In this document: piece after piece, positions 36,121 through 45,260 of the stretch
Layout: each line of letters starts with the position of its first letter
Position numbering within the stretch: the stretch's first letter is position 1
DNA from: Fictibacillus terranigra
GTDB taxonomy: Bacteria > Bacillota > Bacilli > Bacillales > Fictibacillaceae
Assembly (NCBI RefSeq): GCF_030412265.1
Contig: NZ_JAUHLN010000008.1
Coordinates: forward strand, 23,151-87,150
Length of the DNA: 64,000 nt
Direction of reading: 5' to 3'
Notes under the pieces: generated by a model
Told to the model about the DNA's origin: nothing
Databases searched by the model: none
What the model saw: only the letters and a program-made list of their open reading frames with translations
Made by a program: the position numbers and the translations under genes

Positions 36121-36134
36121 TGTAAGCGCTTTAG
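36121..36134 (+). promoter_or_regulatory. cre-like CcpA site before the transporter
   Basis: TGTAAGCGCTTTAG matches the cre consensus at 12 of 14 positions with an intact AAGCGCTT core. It lies 90 bp before the MatC-like transporter gene, suggesting catabolite control of uptake. Confidence 0.45.
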
Positions 36135-36222
36135 ACTGACATGCAACTTCAGGCTATCTGCACAACCGATGCACTGATCGCCAAATACATTTTAGAACAA
36201 TTGAAATCAGGAGGCGAAATCT

Positions 36223-37512
36223 ATGAGTTTGGAAATCATTACTCTTATTGTCCTGTTAGCCATGTTCATCATTGGCTCAGTCATCTCGGTGAATATGGGC
36301 GTTTTAGGTATTGTGGCAGCTTTTATCGTTGGTACATATGTGAGCGGGTTATCCCTTGAGGACCTTTACGCGGCTTTTCCGGTCGATATGTTCATTCTTT
36401 TGGCAGGGGTCACATATTTGTTCGCAATTGCCTTGAACAACGGAACCCTCGACATGATCATTTCAGGCGGGCTTAAATTGGTAAAAGGGAATGTAGGGCT
36501 CCTTCCGTGGGTGTTGTTTTTCTTGAGTGCCCTGCTATCCGCAGTGGGAGCTTCGACCGTTGCCGTTGGCCCGATCTTATTCCCAATCGCGCTGCGTTTG
36601 GCTTATCAACACAAAATCAATCCTATTCTAATGGGTACATTGATTTCTACCGGAATGTATGCGGGCTCCTTCTCTCCGCTAAATATCTTTGGTTTGGTAG
36701 TAAACGGTATCATGAAATCTGAAAAGATACCTCATTCACCTATCATGCTTTTTATCAACTGTTTTATTTTCTACGTTTTAATTTCATTGGTTGTCTTCAT
36801 TGCATTCGGGGGGCTAAGGTTGCTTAAACCCCGAACCGGTGCCGAATTGGAAGTGGCGGCTGCCGCAGAAGGCGGAGCTGGCGCGGTAAATGCAAAAACT
36901 GAAAGCAACGAATCAACCTGGTATAAAATCGCTACGCTGCTTGGAATCGGTCTCCTTATTACATTGGCTATCGGATTCGATATGGATATGGGATTCGGCG
37001 CATTGATGATCGGTCTTGTTTTGGCCCTGATGGCTCCTAAAAACCAGGCGGATATCATCAAGCAAATGCCCTGGGGCGTAATGTTAATGGTAACGGGTAT
37101 CATGACGTATGTAGGTGTTATGGAAAAAGTCGGGACGATGGAATTCATGACTGACCAAATTGCAAGCATCGGAAATCCAGTACTTGCATCCCTTATGGCG
37201 TCATATGTTGGGGGGGTAATATCGGCTTTTGCTTCTACAACAGGATTCCTGGCAGCCGTTATCCCGCTTTCAGCTCCAATTCTGCAAGATCCGACCATGT
37301 CAGCGATCGGTGTAGTATCAGCACTTTCCGTTGCGGCGAGTGTTGTTGATATCAGTCCATTCTCCACAAACGGAGCCCTGATCATGGCAAACGTACAAGG
37401 TGTGAATGAACGTTCATTCTTCAGGAAGCTCTTGATGATTGCAGGCCTTTTCATCGCTCTTGGGCCGGGTCTTGCATGGCTCTTATTCGTACTAATTGGA
37501 ACACCTTGGTAA
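36223..37512 (+). CDS. MatC-like dicarboxylate transporter
   Basis: Integral membrane carrier of 429 aa with about 12 hydrophobic segments. The N-terminal part resembles the MatC_N (malonate/dicarboxylate carrier) domain, including VGPILFPIALRLAYQ and STGMYAGSFSPLNIFG. ATG 36223 follows AGGAGG. It sits at the end of the dicarboxylate island and is the obvious importer for its substrate (inference). It belongs to the ion-transporter superfamily that also includes DASS and CitMHS carriers, so the exact acid is unknown. Confidence 0.88.
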   Translation: MSLEIITLIVLLAMFIIGSVISVNMGVLGIVAAFIVGTYVSGLSLEDLYAAFPVDMFILLAGVTYLFAIALNNGTLDMIISGGLKLVKGNVGLLPWVLFFLSALLSAVGASTVAVGPILFPIALRLAYQHKINPILMGTLISTGMYAGSFSPLNIFGLVVNGIMKSEKIPHSPIMLFINCFIFYVLISLVVFIAFGGLRLLKPRTGAELEVAAAAEGGAGAVNAKTESNESTWYKIATLLGIGLLITLAIGFDMDMGFGALMIGLVLALMAPKNQADIIKQMPWGVMLMVTGIMTYVGVMEKVGTMEFMTDQIASIGNPVLASLMASYVGGVISAFASTTGFLAAVIPLSAPILQDPTMSAIGVVSALSVAASVVDISPFSTNGALIMANVQGVNERSFFRKLLMIAGLFIALGPGLAWLLFVLIGTPW

Positions 37513-37562
37513 AATAAGGATAAACAATAGTGTTCTATTTTGAATGAATGGGAGGATTTTGG

Positions 37563-38543
37563 ATGAAAGCGATTGTTATAACTGAATTTGGCGGACCAGA
37601 AGTGTTGAAGTACACGGAGATTGAGAAACCCGCCCTTGGGCCAAAGCAAGTGTTAATCCGTGTTATAGCAACTGCAGTAAACTTTGCGGACATTAAAGCC
37701 AGATACGGCAAATATCATGGAACGGGGCAGCCTCCGTTCGTTCCGGGTTTGGATGCTGCCGGGACAGTTGAAGCGGTTGGGGAAGGCGTAAAACGTTTAA
37801 AAGCCGGGGACAGGGTAATAGCTTTCCCCAAAAATGGTTCCTATGCGGAGTATATTGTCGCCGATGAAAATCTCACCTTTGCAATTCCGGACAGTATCGA
37901 CTTTGAAACGGCCGCGGCCTGCCCAACCGTTTCCTTTACCTCATATAAGCTTTTGGCAGATGTCGCAAGGCTTCAGCACGGAGAAACGGTATTGATACAT
38001 GCCGCAGCAGGTGGTATTGGTACGACTGCGATTCAGCTTGCCAAGGTATTAGGGGCGAAGCGCGTAATCGGAACCATAGGAAATGAAAGTAAAAAAGCTG
38101 CAGCACTGGAAGCTGGTGCAGATTATGTCATCTGCTATGAAACCGAAGATTTTGCTGCGAAAGTAAATGAACTGACGGATGGGCGGGGTGCCGATGTCAT
38201 TCTGGATTCGATCTCCGGATGGGTTGCAGAAAAAAGTCTTGAATGTCTTGCGTATTATGGAAGATTGGTCAATTTCGGCAATGCCGCCGGGGGCATGGTA
38301 GGCCAAGTCAAAACAACGGATCTGCATTCCCGCTGCCGTTCTGTTATGGGGTTCAGCTTGGGAACCACCCGCGACAGACGCCCATACCTTTTGCAGGATA
38401 CGGCTGACCAGGTGCTTCCTTATTTGGCGGATGGCCGCCTGCAAATGAAGATCGGTTCACGTTTTTCCATTGAGGATGCGGCAAAGGCACATGAACTGGT
38501 GGAAAGCAGACAAAGTACCGGTAAGATATTGCTAACGTTATAA
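37563..38543 (+). CDS. NADPH:quinone reductase-like oxidoreductase (MDR family, zinc-free)
   Basis: 326-aa cytosolic medium-chain reductase. ITEFGGPEVLKYTEIEKPA is the typical quinone-oxidoreductase opening, and the NADPH-binding motif is HAAAGGIGTTAIQLAK. No zinc-ligand set is present. ATG 37563 follows GGGAGG; the in-frame ATG at 37548 precedes that site. It follows the transporter by 50 bp. It may reduce an enoyl or enone intermediate of the pathway or be a detoxifying reductase. Confidence 0.9.
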   Translation: MKAIVITEFGGPEVLKYTEIEKPALGPKQVLIRVIATAVNFADIKARYGKYHGTGQPPFVPGLDAAGTVEAVGEGVKRLKAGDRVIAFPKNGSYAEYIVADENLTFAIPDSIDFETAAACPTVSFTSYKLLADVARLQHGETVLIHAAAGGIGTTAIQLAKVLGAKRVIGTIGNESKKAAALEAGADYVICYETEDFAAKVNELTDGRGADVILDSISGWVAEKSLECLAYYGRLVNFGNAAGGMVGQVKTTDLHSRCRSVMGFSLGTTRDRRPYLLQDTADQVLPYLADGRLQMKIGSRFSIEDAAKAHELVESRQSTGKILLTL

Positions 38544-38552
38544 AATTTCTAA

Positions 38553-38577
38553 GGCAGGGAACCTACCCTGTCTTTTT
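38553..38577 (+). terminator. Terminator of the dicarboxylate island
   Basis: GGCAGGG / CCCTGTC stem (one G-U pair) with an AACCTA loop and TTTTT tail, 10 bp after the reductase stop. Confidence 0.8.
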
Positions 38578-38642
38578 CACTTTTTTTCTACCTAATTTAC
38601 TAATAGAATACCCAGGAATCCATCAGTTGTATGTTCGGTTGT

Positions 38643-39056
38643 GTTGGAAGAGATGCTGGGACGGTTGAATTACTCGGCGGAACGGTAGCTTTTTGCAGTA
38701 TGGACAGGTGAATGCGGATTGGGCAAAACGATGGCCATCCGTAAATTGACGGATCAGCTCGATGCGTCTCTTTACAAACTTCTCTACCTGTCCGACTCCA
38801 AACTGACGCCTCGCCATTTTTATAAGGGGATGTTGGAACAGCTTGGACTCGAATCAAAATTTTATCGAGGGGATGCCAAGCGCCAACTCCACCGAGAAAT
38901 TGAGCTAATGAAAGGCATTCATCAGCGGACCCCAGTGGTGGTCGTGGATGAAGCCCATCTGCTGGACCGGGAGATGTAGGAAGAAGTGTGTTTTCTCCTG
39001 AATTTCCGAATGGATGCCCAGCCCATGACACTGCTACAACAGGAAAAGCATTATTA
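38643..39056 (+). pseudogene. Transposition-type AAA ATPase (ExeA/TniB-like) remnant
   Basis: Frames read EEMLGRLNYSAE, then TGECGLGKTMAIRKL (Walker A) and RTPVVVVDEAHLLDREM (Walker B), followed by a stop and NFRMDAQPMTLL. This is the ATP-binding helper of a DDE transposon, broken by an internal stop and at least one frameshift and lacking its C-terminal half. Confidence 0.7.
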
Positions 39057-39308
39057 ATCCAAATGTTAACAAATTAAATTTTTAAAACTCCAAATGATTT
39101 ACTTTAAAGGTAAGTAAATATTCAGATCGGGATTAAGGAATGACTCCGAATCTATGAAAACAAATGTGCTGCAGCTGCTTTCTAGGTTCGGTGATCTCAA
39201 GAAAAAATATGTTTAGGGGAAAGAAGAGTTGTTAGCAGGAAAGGTTGGGTTCTGGGGTGGAATAACAAAAGCCACAGAAATGGCTTCTGTGACTTATCTT
39301 CCACAAGT
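39057..39308. other. Gap before the S15 peptidase
   Basis: No gene seen; only a hairpin at 39273-39291 that would serve the minus-strand gene. Confidence 0.5.
39265..39293 (-). terminator. Terminator of the S15 peptidase gene
   Basis: On the minus strand CACAGAA/TTCTGTG stem followed by GCTTTTGTTATT; a moderate T run, 15 bp after the stop. Confidence 0.55.
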
Positions 39309-41189
39309 TTATTTAGTCTTTTTGACTCCCACTAAAGGCAGTTCTGCGTAACTTTGTCCAAGGTGCACGTCGTAAGTGGCCCCAGTGGTTGACGCAACGG
39401 TGCGTCTGTAGTCGCTTCCCGCAACAATGACTCCGATACGGTGTCCCGCTTTAAATACATAGTCTTCAGGCAAGGTGTTCCATTGGAACCTGTACGTTTT
39501 CTCTGGCCTTAGCTCGTCCTCGATTAAGATCGATTTCCAGTTCTGAGGATCGAACCATCCTCTTGTTACCACCTCATAAGGTGCGGTATGGATCGTTTTT
39601 TCTGTCTCTTTATAGCATGCATCATCTGCAGCCGAGCTTTCTCCCCAGCAGCTTTCCTCAGTAAGAGTCCGGATTCCTTCACCTTTGCTTTCATGATCTA
39701 TACGAGTATCGGTTCCGTAATCCACGATGAGCACCGTCAAATTCGAATCTGGCTTGTCTACGCCTGCACGCAGGGAAATTTTAGGTCTGCCGCTTAAACG
39801 AACATTATTCTTCAATGTATCCGTCAGGAAAACCAACCGGTCGCTTTTTACCGTCGTTTCATTCGTTACCATGTCCGTTTCGGTTTGCTTGGGGTTATCC
39901 GTAAAACTTTGGGTGGACATTCTTTTCTTCACAGGGGCTGGAGATAAGATGCCGTTTGAATCTTTATTTGGTCCCGGCAAAAAGCGCAGTTTCAGTGGGT
40001 GAGCCTTCTTATCTGGCCATGATGAATAAGTTTCCCAGTTATCTGCTCCGCGTTCAATATCAACAGCTGGTTCCTTCATAATGCCATTTTCAATGTCAAG
40101 CAGCCAATAATCAAACCATTGATGTAAGGTATCAACCCACTCAGCCCTACGGAAATCAAATGGATCGACGTGACCGATCTGAGATAACCATAGTTTGCGA
40201 GGAACATCCTCCTTGGAAAGTGCCTCCCACCAATCAGCGAATTGATTCATCTTCACGTTGTAGTCATTGAGGCCATGTACAGCAAACACACTTGCCTTAA
40301 CGTTCTTTACATCTTTTATATAATTTCTCTCATTCCAAAAATCATTATAGTCACCAGTTTGATCATCAGCCTCTTTATTCAAACGGTCAAAAACAGGCTG
40401 ACAAGCCTCTTTTCTAGCGGTACTGGTCACCGTCCGGGCTAAGCCGCCAGGACCATTTTTATAATATGTAAGTCCTTCATAGCGATAATAATTGTACCAG
40501 CTGCTTATGGCACCAATCGGCACGATGGTTTTTAACCCCTCGACTCCGGTTGCAGCGACACCATTAGCTAAAGTACCATCATAAGATTTACCAATCATTC
40601 CGACATTGCCCGTTGTCCACTCTGCTTCTACAACTTTACCGTTCTTATCCCTGGCAGTGGCTCGTCCATTCAACCAATCTATTACTACTTTGATACTTTC
40701 AATCTCCTCGTATCCGCCAGTCGTTGCACATCCGTCTGATTGGTTTGTCCCCACCATTTCTGGATGCACCACAGCATACCCTCTAGGGACGAAATAGTTA
40801 TCGTAGAAAAGTGGAAACTTCTCATTGATACCATCTTTGTCCTTGTCTTTAATTTCACTTTCATTTCCTCTGCCTAAGCGTTCGTAATAAGGACTTGCAT
40901 CCATAATGACAGGAACTTTCAATTTGGAGCCTGACTCTTTTGGACGCATAATGTCTACCGCTATGCGATCCGCTTGTCCATTAAGATCAGTATCTAGGCT
41001 TGATTGGACAAAAACGGTCTCGCGGATGGCATCATTATAAGAGTACCTGGGTTGTGATTTCAAAACGGCTTTTGAATGACTCTGACTATTTTTTTCCTCT
41101 GCAGTGGCATTTGTATCGTTCAAAGATGATAGGGTTAAGGAAAAGGCTGTCAACATCGTAGTCAATGCTATAAAACTTTTCTTTCTCAT
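39309..41189 (-). CDS. Secreted X-Pro dipeptidyl-peptidase family hydrolase (S15/CocE)
   Basis: Exported serine hydrolase of 626 aa. Signal peptide 1-30 (RKKSFIALTTMLTAFSLTL, ending NATA). The alpha/beta-hydrolase triad is S202 in GKSYDG, D309 in HGLNDYNV and H340 in SQIGHVDP. The C-terminal jelly-roll (ILIEDELRPEKTYRF, GHRIGVIVAGSDY) is typical of the family. ATG 41189 follows AAAGGAGG. It would cleave X-Pro dipeptides from extracellular peptides, although the family also includes ester hydrolases. It stands alone. Confidence 0.92.
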   Translation of the reverse strand: MRKKSFIALTTMLTAFSLTLSSLNDTNATAEEKNSQSHSKAVLKSQPRYSYNDAIRETVFVQSSLDTDLNGQADRIAVDIMRPKESGSKLKVPVIMDASPYYERLGRGNESEIKDKDKDGINEKFPLFYDNYFVPRGYAVVHPEMVGTNQSDGCATTGGYEEIESIKVVIDWLNGRATARDKNGKVVEAEWTTGNVGMIGKSYDGTLANGVAATGVEGLKTIVPIGAISSWYNYYRYEGLTYYKNGPGGLARTVTSTARKEACQPVFDRLNKEADDQTGDYNDFWNERNYIKDVKNVKASVFAVHGLNDYNVKMNQFADWWEALSKEDVPRKLWLSQIGHVDPFDFRRAEWVDTLHQWFDYWLLDIENGIMKEPAVDIERGADNWETYSSWPDKKAHPLKLRFLPGPNKDSNGILSPAPVKKRMSTQSFTDNPKQTETDMVTNETTVKSDRLVFLTDTLKNNVRLSGRPKISLRAGVDKPDSNLTVLIVDYGTDTRIDHESKGEGIRTLTEESCWGESSAADDACYKETEKTIHTAPYEVVTRGWFDPQNWKSILIEDELRPEKTYRFQWNTLPEDYVFKAGHRIGVIVAGSDYRRTVASTTGATYDVHLGQSYAELPLVGVKKTK

Positions 41190-41693
41190 GCAATTCCTCC
41201 TTTCTAAGATAAATTAATTATAGGAGAAACGTCTGGTATAATAATAGGTTAATTTTACCTGAAAGTGTAAAATTTTCTCCCCCTTGTTATTTAAATATAA
41301 AGTGCAATTCGTTTATAAATACGGCTAATAACTAGTGTTTAAGTTCTAATGCCGTGACCTTTTAGGTCCTATAGTCTCATTGTTATTCGCTAGAGACTGG
41401 GTATTTATTACTTTTGTCGAAGTGGTTAGGATGATTCTAGAAAAAAATTTTCGACTTTGTTTATTAAGTGCAATACAACGGTCAGTGCCTCTATTAGCCT
41501 TTTAATGTTCTTCATAATAAAAATTTCTGATAGGAAGATTGAAAAATTCTGAATATTTAATTATGATGATACTATCCATCCGATGACAGCAATAAGCCCT
41601 GCTGCATAGCCGGTTTGTGTTTTATACTGAGAATAGAATAGAGAATTGACTTTGTTCACTTGATCTTCTTTTGCAGGAAGACAAGCCTTGGAT
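41190..41693. other. Gap upstream of the S15 gene
   Basis: No supported gene. On the minus strand at about 41565-41640 a short frame reads TGYAAGLIAVIGWIVSS before a stop, perhaps the tail of a lost membrane protein. The S15 promoter should lie near 41200-41300. Confidence 0.35.
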
Positions 41694-41757
41694 AAGAGTC
41701 AGTAAAAACTTTCAATGTATAGTGACATTGTTTGTTTTTGCTGACTCTTTTTATTGT
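41694..41757 (+). terminator. Long hairpin with T run upstream of the CoA-transferase
   Basis: AAGAGTCAG..AAAAAC pairs with GTTTTTG..CTGACTCTT around an inner CAATG/CATTG stem, then TTTTTATT. It has no gene directly upstream and lies 30 bp before the CoA-transferase start, so it may be an attenuator in that gene's leader. Confidence 0.6.
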
Positions 41758-41785
41758 ACCGAAATGACAAGAAAGAGGTGATTTA

Positions 41786-42967
41786 ATGGGGTTGGCTCTG
41801 GAAGGCATTAAAATCATTGATTTATCCCGGGTATTAGCAGGTCCTTTTTGTACGATGATCCTTGGTGATTTAGGAGCAGAAATCATCAAAATTGAACACC
41901 ATGAATCGGGCGATGAAACCAGGTCGTGGGGTCCCCCTTTTAATGGCGGGGAGAGTGCGTACTATCTATGTGCAAACAGAAATAAACAAAGCATCACACT
42001 TAATTTAAAATCTGAAAAAGGAAAAGAAATTTTTACGAAGCTAGTATCTTCTGGGGATGTAGTCGTACAAAATTTCAAAACAGGAACGTTAGACAAAATG
42101 GGTATGGGTTTCGAGCAACTGAAAACCAGTAATCCTAAATTAATCATGGCCTCTATTACAGGTTTTGGTTCAACCGGTCCGTATAAGGATTTACCTGGGT
42201 ATGATTTCATTATTCAGGCAATGAGCGGACTAATGAGCATCACTGGTGAAAAAGAAGGCAGCCCAGTCAAAGTTGCAATTGCGGATGTGTTAACGGGTTT
42301 ATATACCTGTATAGGGATCTTAACCGCTTTGTACCATCGAGAAAGAACTGGTGAGGGTCAAGAAATTGATATTTCTTTAATGCATTGCCAGGTCTCGTCA
42401 TTAATCAATGTGGCAAGTAATTATTTATGCAGCGGAGTGGATCCTGTGAGAATGGGAAATCAACATCCAAATATTGTGCCGTATCAAGTGTTTTCTGCCA
42501 AGGACGGTGCACTTGTAGTTGCGGTTGGTAACGACAATCAGTTTCGTAGATTTACTAAAATATTGGAACGGCCGGATTTAGCGAATATGAAGGAATTTTC
42601 AACTAATGAAGCACGTATTCGCAATAAAAAACAGTTGGTCACCATATGTGAAGAGCTGTTGATGATGAAGACAAGAAAAGAATGGAAAGAACAGTTTGAT
42701 AGAGAAGGGATTCCTAGCGGCCCTATTAACACCATTAAAGAGATGTTTGAGAATCCCCAGGTAAAGGAGCGGGATATGGTAATAGAAATGGATCACCCTA
42801 CAGCTAAGAATCTAAGGTTAACTGGTTCTCCTTTAAAACTTTCAAAAACACCGGTTACGATGAGAAAATATCCCCCATTATATGGGGAGCATACGGACTC
42901 TGTTCTGCTCCAGATGGGATACCGTAAAGAAGAAATAGAGGATTTTAAACTAAATAAAATCATTTAG
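41786..42967 (+). CDS. Class III CoA-transferase (second copy)
   Basis: 393-aa CaiB/BaiF enzyme. Catalytic aspartate D167 in AIADVLTGLYT; N-terminal LEGIKIIDLSRVLAGPFCTM and LGDLGAEIIKIE. It is followed after 13 bp by an acyl-CoA dehydrogenase with a glutaryl-CoA-dehydrogenase-type Arg. In animals and bacteria class III transferases pair with that enzyme to use glutarate (succinyl-CoA:glutarate CoA-transferase), so a dicarboxylate substrate is likely. It is related to but clearly distinct from the copy at 29949. Confidence 0.93.
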   Translation: MGLALEGIKIIDLSRVLAGPFCTMILGDLGAEIIKIEHHESGDETRSWGPPFNGGESAYYLCANRNKQSITLNLKSEKGKEIFTKLVSSGDVVVQNFKTGTLDKMGMGFEQLKTSNPKLIMASITGFGSTGPYKDLPGYDFIIQAMSGLMSITGEKEGSPVKVAIADVLTGLYTCIGILTALYHRERTGEGQEIDISLMHCQVSSLINVASNYLCSGVDPVRMGNQHPNIVPYQVFSAKDGALVVAVGNDNQFRRFTKILERPDLANMKEFSTNEARIRNKKQLVTICEELLMMKTRKEWKEQFDREGIPSGPINTIKEMFENPQVKERDMVIEMDHPTAKNLRLTGSPLKLSKTPVTMRKYPPLYGEHTDSVLLQMGYRKEEIEDFKLNKII

Positions 42968-42980
42968 GAGGAATCAAAAC

Positions 42981-44189
42981 ATGATGAATTTTGAACTGAC
43001 AGAGGAACAAAGAGGTGTTCAGAAAGTAGTGAGGAAATTTGTTGATAAGGAAATCTCCCCCTATATTCGGGAATGGGATAAAAATGGTGAGTTCCAGCCA
43101 TCTATATTAAAGAGATTAGCGGATTTACAGCTTATGGGTGTCTGTATACCTGAAGAATACGGCGGAGTCGGAATGGACTATAATACCTTAGCCATTGTTT
43201 GTGATGAATTGGAGCGCGGAGATACAGCATATCGGACGGCTGTTTCTGTACACACTGGGTTGAATAGTATGACTTTATTGCAATGGGGAACAGAAGAACA
43301 AAAACAAAAATATCTTGTTCCTCAAGCACAAGGAAGAAAAATCGGCGCATTTGGGCTGACAGAACAGAATGCAGGTTCCGATGTGGCGGCAATGAATTCT
43401 ACTGCTGTTCGAAATGGAGATCACTATATATTAAATGGTGCTAAAACTTGGATCTCTCTTTGTGACATCGCAGACCACTTTCTTATTTTCGCCAAAACTG
43501 ATTCCAGTATGGGGCACCAAGGAATCACTCCATTTATTGTGGAACGGACATTTGAAGGAGTAGAAACAAAAGCAATTAAAGGAAAATTAGGCATTCGAGC
43601 CGGAAATACCGGAGAAGTGATTTTAAATGATGTTAAAGTTCCTGTTTCCAACAGACTGGGAGAAGAAGGAGAAGGATTTAAAATTGCAATGTCTGCGTTG
43701 GACAACGGACGTTTTACGGTAGCTGCTGGTGCGTGTGGACTCATTAACGCGAGTTTGGAGGGCAGTCTAAAATACTGCCATGAAAGGAAAACATTTGGAA
43801 AGGAAATTGGCAAGCATCAACTGGTACAGCAAATGATTGCAAAAATGAGCTCGAATCTTGAAATTTCCAGGCTCCTTGTTTATAAAGCTGGCTGGTTGAA
43901 AAACGAAGGAGAACGTAATACAAGAGAGACCTCTCTAGCCAAATGGTTTGCTTGTGATGCTGCTTTCGACGCTGCAAATGATGCAGTGCAAATCCATGGC
44001 GCCTATGGTTACTCTGATGAATACCCTGTTGAGCGTTACTTAAGAAATTCCAAAGCTCCCGTCATTTATGAAGGGACAAGAGAAATTCATACCATCATGC
44101 AGGGTGAATACGCTCTAGGTTATAGAAATGATAAGCCACTTCGTCAAAAGTTGCCTGCTTGGCCTTTCGAGGAAGTTTCAATTCATTAA
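42981..44189 (+). CDS. Acyl-CoA dehydrogenase, glutaryl-CoA-dehydrogenase-like
   Basis: FAD enzyme of 402 aa. The FAD/substrate motif is FGLTEQNAGSDVAAM, and the catalytic base is E364 in IYEGTREIH. Near residue 80 it has ERGDTAYR (E78...R85), which lines up with E87/R94 of human glutaryl-CoA dehydrogenase (ERVDSGYR), where the Arg holds the substrate's free carboxylate. A dicarboxylyl-CoA substrate is therefore probable. Start ATG 42981 follows AGGAGG. Confidence 0.9.
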   Translation: MMNFELTEEQRGVQKVVRKFVDKEISPYIREWDKNGEFQPSILKRLADLQLMGVCIPEEYGGVGMDYNTLAIVCDELERGDTAYRTAVSVHTGLNSMTLLQWGTEEQKQKYLVPQAQGRKIGAFGLTEQNAGSDVAAMNSTAVRNGDHYILNGAKTWISLCDIADHFLIFAKTDSSMGHQGITPFIVERTFEGVETKAIKGKLGIRAGNTGEVILNDVKVPVSNRLGEEGEGFKIAMSALDNGRFTVAAGACGLINASLEGSLKYCHERKTFGKEIGKHQLVQQMIAKMSSNLEISRLLVYKAGWLKNEGERNTRETSLAKWFACDAAFDAANDAVQIHGAYGYSDEYPVERYLRNSKAPVIYEGTREIHTIMQGEYALGYRNDKPLRQKLPAWPFEEVSIH

Positions 44190-44276
44190 TCATTTGAAAG
44201 GAAATGTAAAATCACCTGCCGCGTAAACTGCTATAATTTATTCTAACATCCAATGAAAAAAGAAGGGACTGGTTCT

Positions 44277-44594
44277 ATGAATACATATTTTATAGCAGGG
44301 CATGCTAAACTTCCGCAAGGCATGGCCGCAAGGAGTTTATATGATTCAGTAACGATCACATTGGAACTCGACTTTAAATACGGGGTCATCATTGATGCAT
44401 CTTGTACACTTGCAACCGAGCATGGGAGGGAATATATTCGTCAATTGCTCTGTGGCTATAGTCTGGATGAAGGTGTTGATCAGTTAATCGAAAGGATTCA
44501 AAAGCATTACCGCGGGAAAGCAAGCCAAGCCATTCAAGCTGCTATAAAGGATGTTTATAACCAGTTTGAGATCGTCTCAACTTGTAATAGTTAA
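44277..44594 (+). CDS. DUF3870 domain protein
   Basis: Small cytosolic protein of 105 aa (MNTYFIAGHAKLPQG at the start, then DFKYGVIIDASCTLATEHG). It matches my recollection of DUF3870, often encoded near CoA-dependent acid-degradation genes; function unknown. ATG 44277 follows AGAAGGG with good spacing; an in-frame ATG at 44253 is less likely. A TATAAT lies at 44232-44237, but without a good -35. Confidence 0.75.
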   Translation: MNTYFIAGHAKLPQGMAARSLYDSVTITLELDFKYGVIIDASCTLATEHGREYIRQLLCGYSLDEGVDQLIERIQKHYRGKASQAIQAAIKDVYNQFEIVSTCNS

Positions 44595-44723
44595 GTATTC
44601 ACCACCATACGGGACTATATTATAACAATAATACGATATGATTTTAGGATATTGTTAAATCCAAAATCCATTCTATCTAGTGGAAAACGCCAGATGTGAG
44701 AGATCTTGAGTTGGCGTTATTCC

Positions 44724-45010
44724 AGCCACGCTGGCAGAGCTTTACCAACAAATGTTCGGTACGGAGGTATGTCTCTTGCCTATAATACGTCGGTAGCAAT
44801 CTTCGGCGGATTTGCTCCGTTTATTGCAACATTTTGATTACGTACACAAACGATCCGCTTAGCCCATCTTATTACGTGATTGGTGCGGCTATCGTTACCC
44901 TTATCACTTTAGTGACTATGCTTAGAGAGACGAAGAAGGCAGTTTTTACATTTAACTCGAAAAGTAAGACTACTAATAATAAGGAGTCTTGCAGATTCGA
45001 TCGGTTTTAA
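44724..45010 (+). pseudogene. MHS-type MFS transporter C-terminal remnant
   Basis: The frame reads LPTNVRYGGMSLAYNTSVAI and FGGFAPFIAT, then a TGA. After a shift it reads YTNDPLSPSYYVIGAAIV and LVTMLRETKK. This is the last part of a metabolite:H+ symporter (ProP/citrate-carrier group), truncated and frameshifted. Confidence 0.75.
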
Positions 45011-45260
45011 TCTATCAATGATCTTCTGGTACTGGATGCAACTGATACTCTATTTAAAGGCTGTTTTTTTTCCTCCTTTGTTCTTCCAAGTTTAATCGTT
45101 TGCTCATGAAAAGCCTCAAGGGATGCTTCGCTCGCTCCGCAAATTTTGTGAACTTTTTTGAGTGAGTCATTTCAAAAAACTTCACAAACTTCAGGTCCCT
45201 TGACCCCTCTTTTCGCAAAGATTACTGCTCCTTCAAACAAAGAAGGGAGCTGTTTATACT
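45011..45260. other. Gap upstream of the RadC-like gene
   Basis: No gene seen. The stretch is T-rich near 45065 and contains GTGAACTTTTTTGAG / CTTCACAAACTTC half-matching segments; no clear promoter. Confidence 0.35.

Noticed and set aside
36141..36359. 72-aa open frame before the MatC-like transporter
   Set aside because: It overlaps the transporter's ribosome site and first 45 codons in another frame and has no ribosome site of its own.
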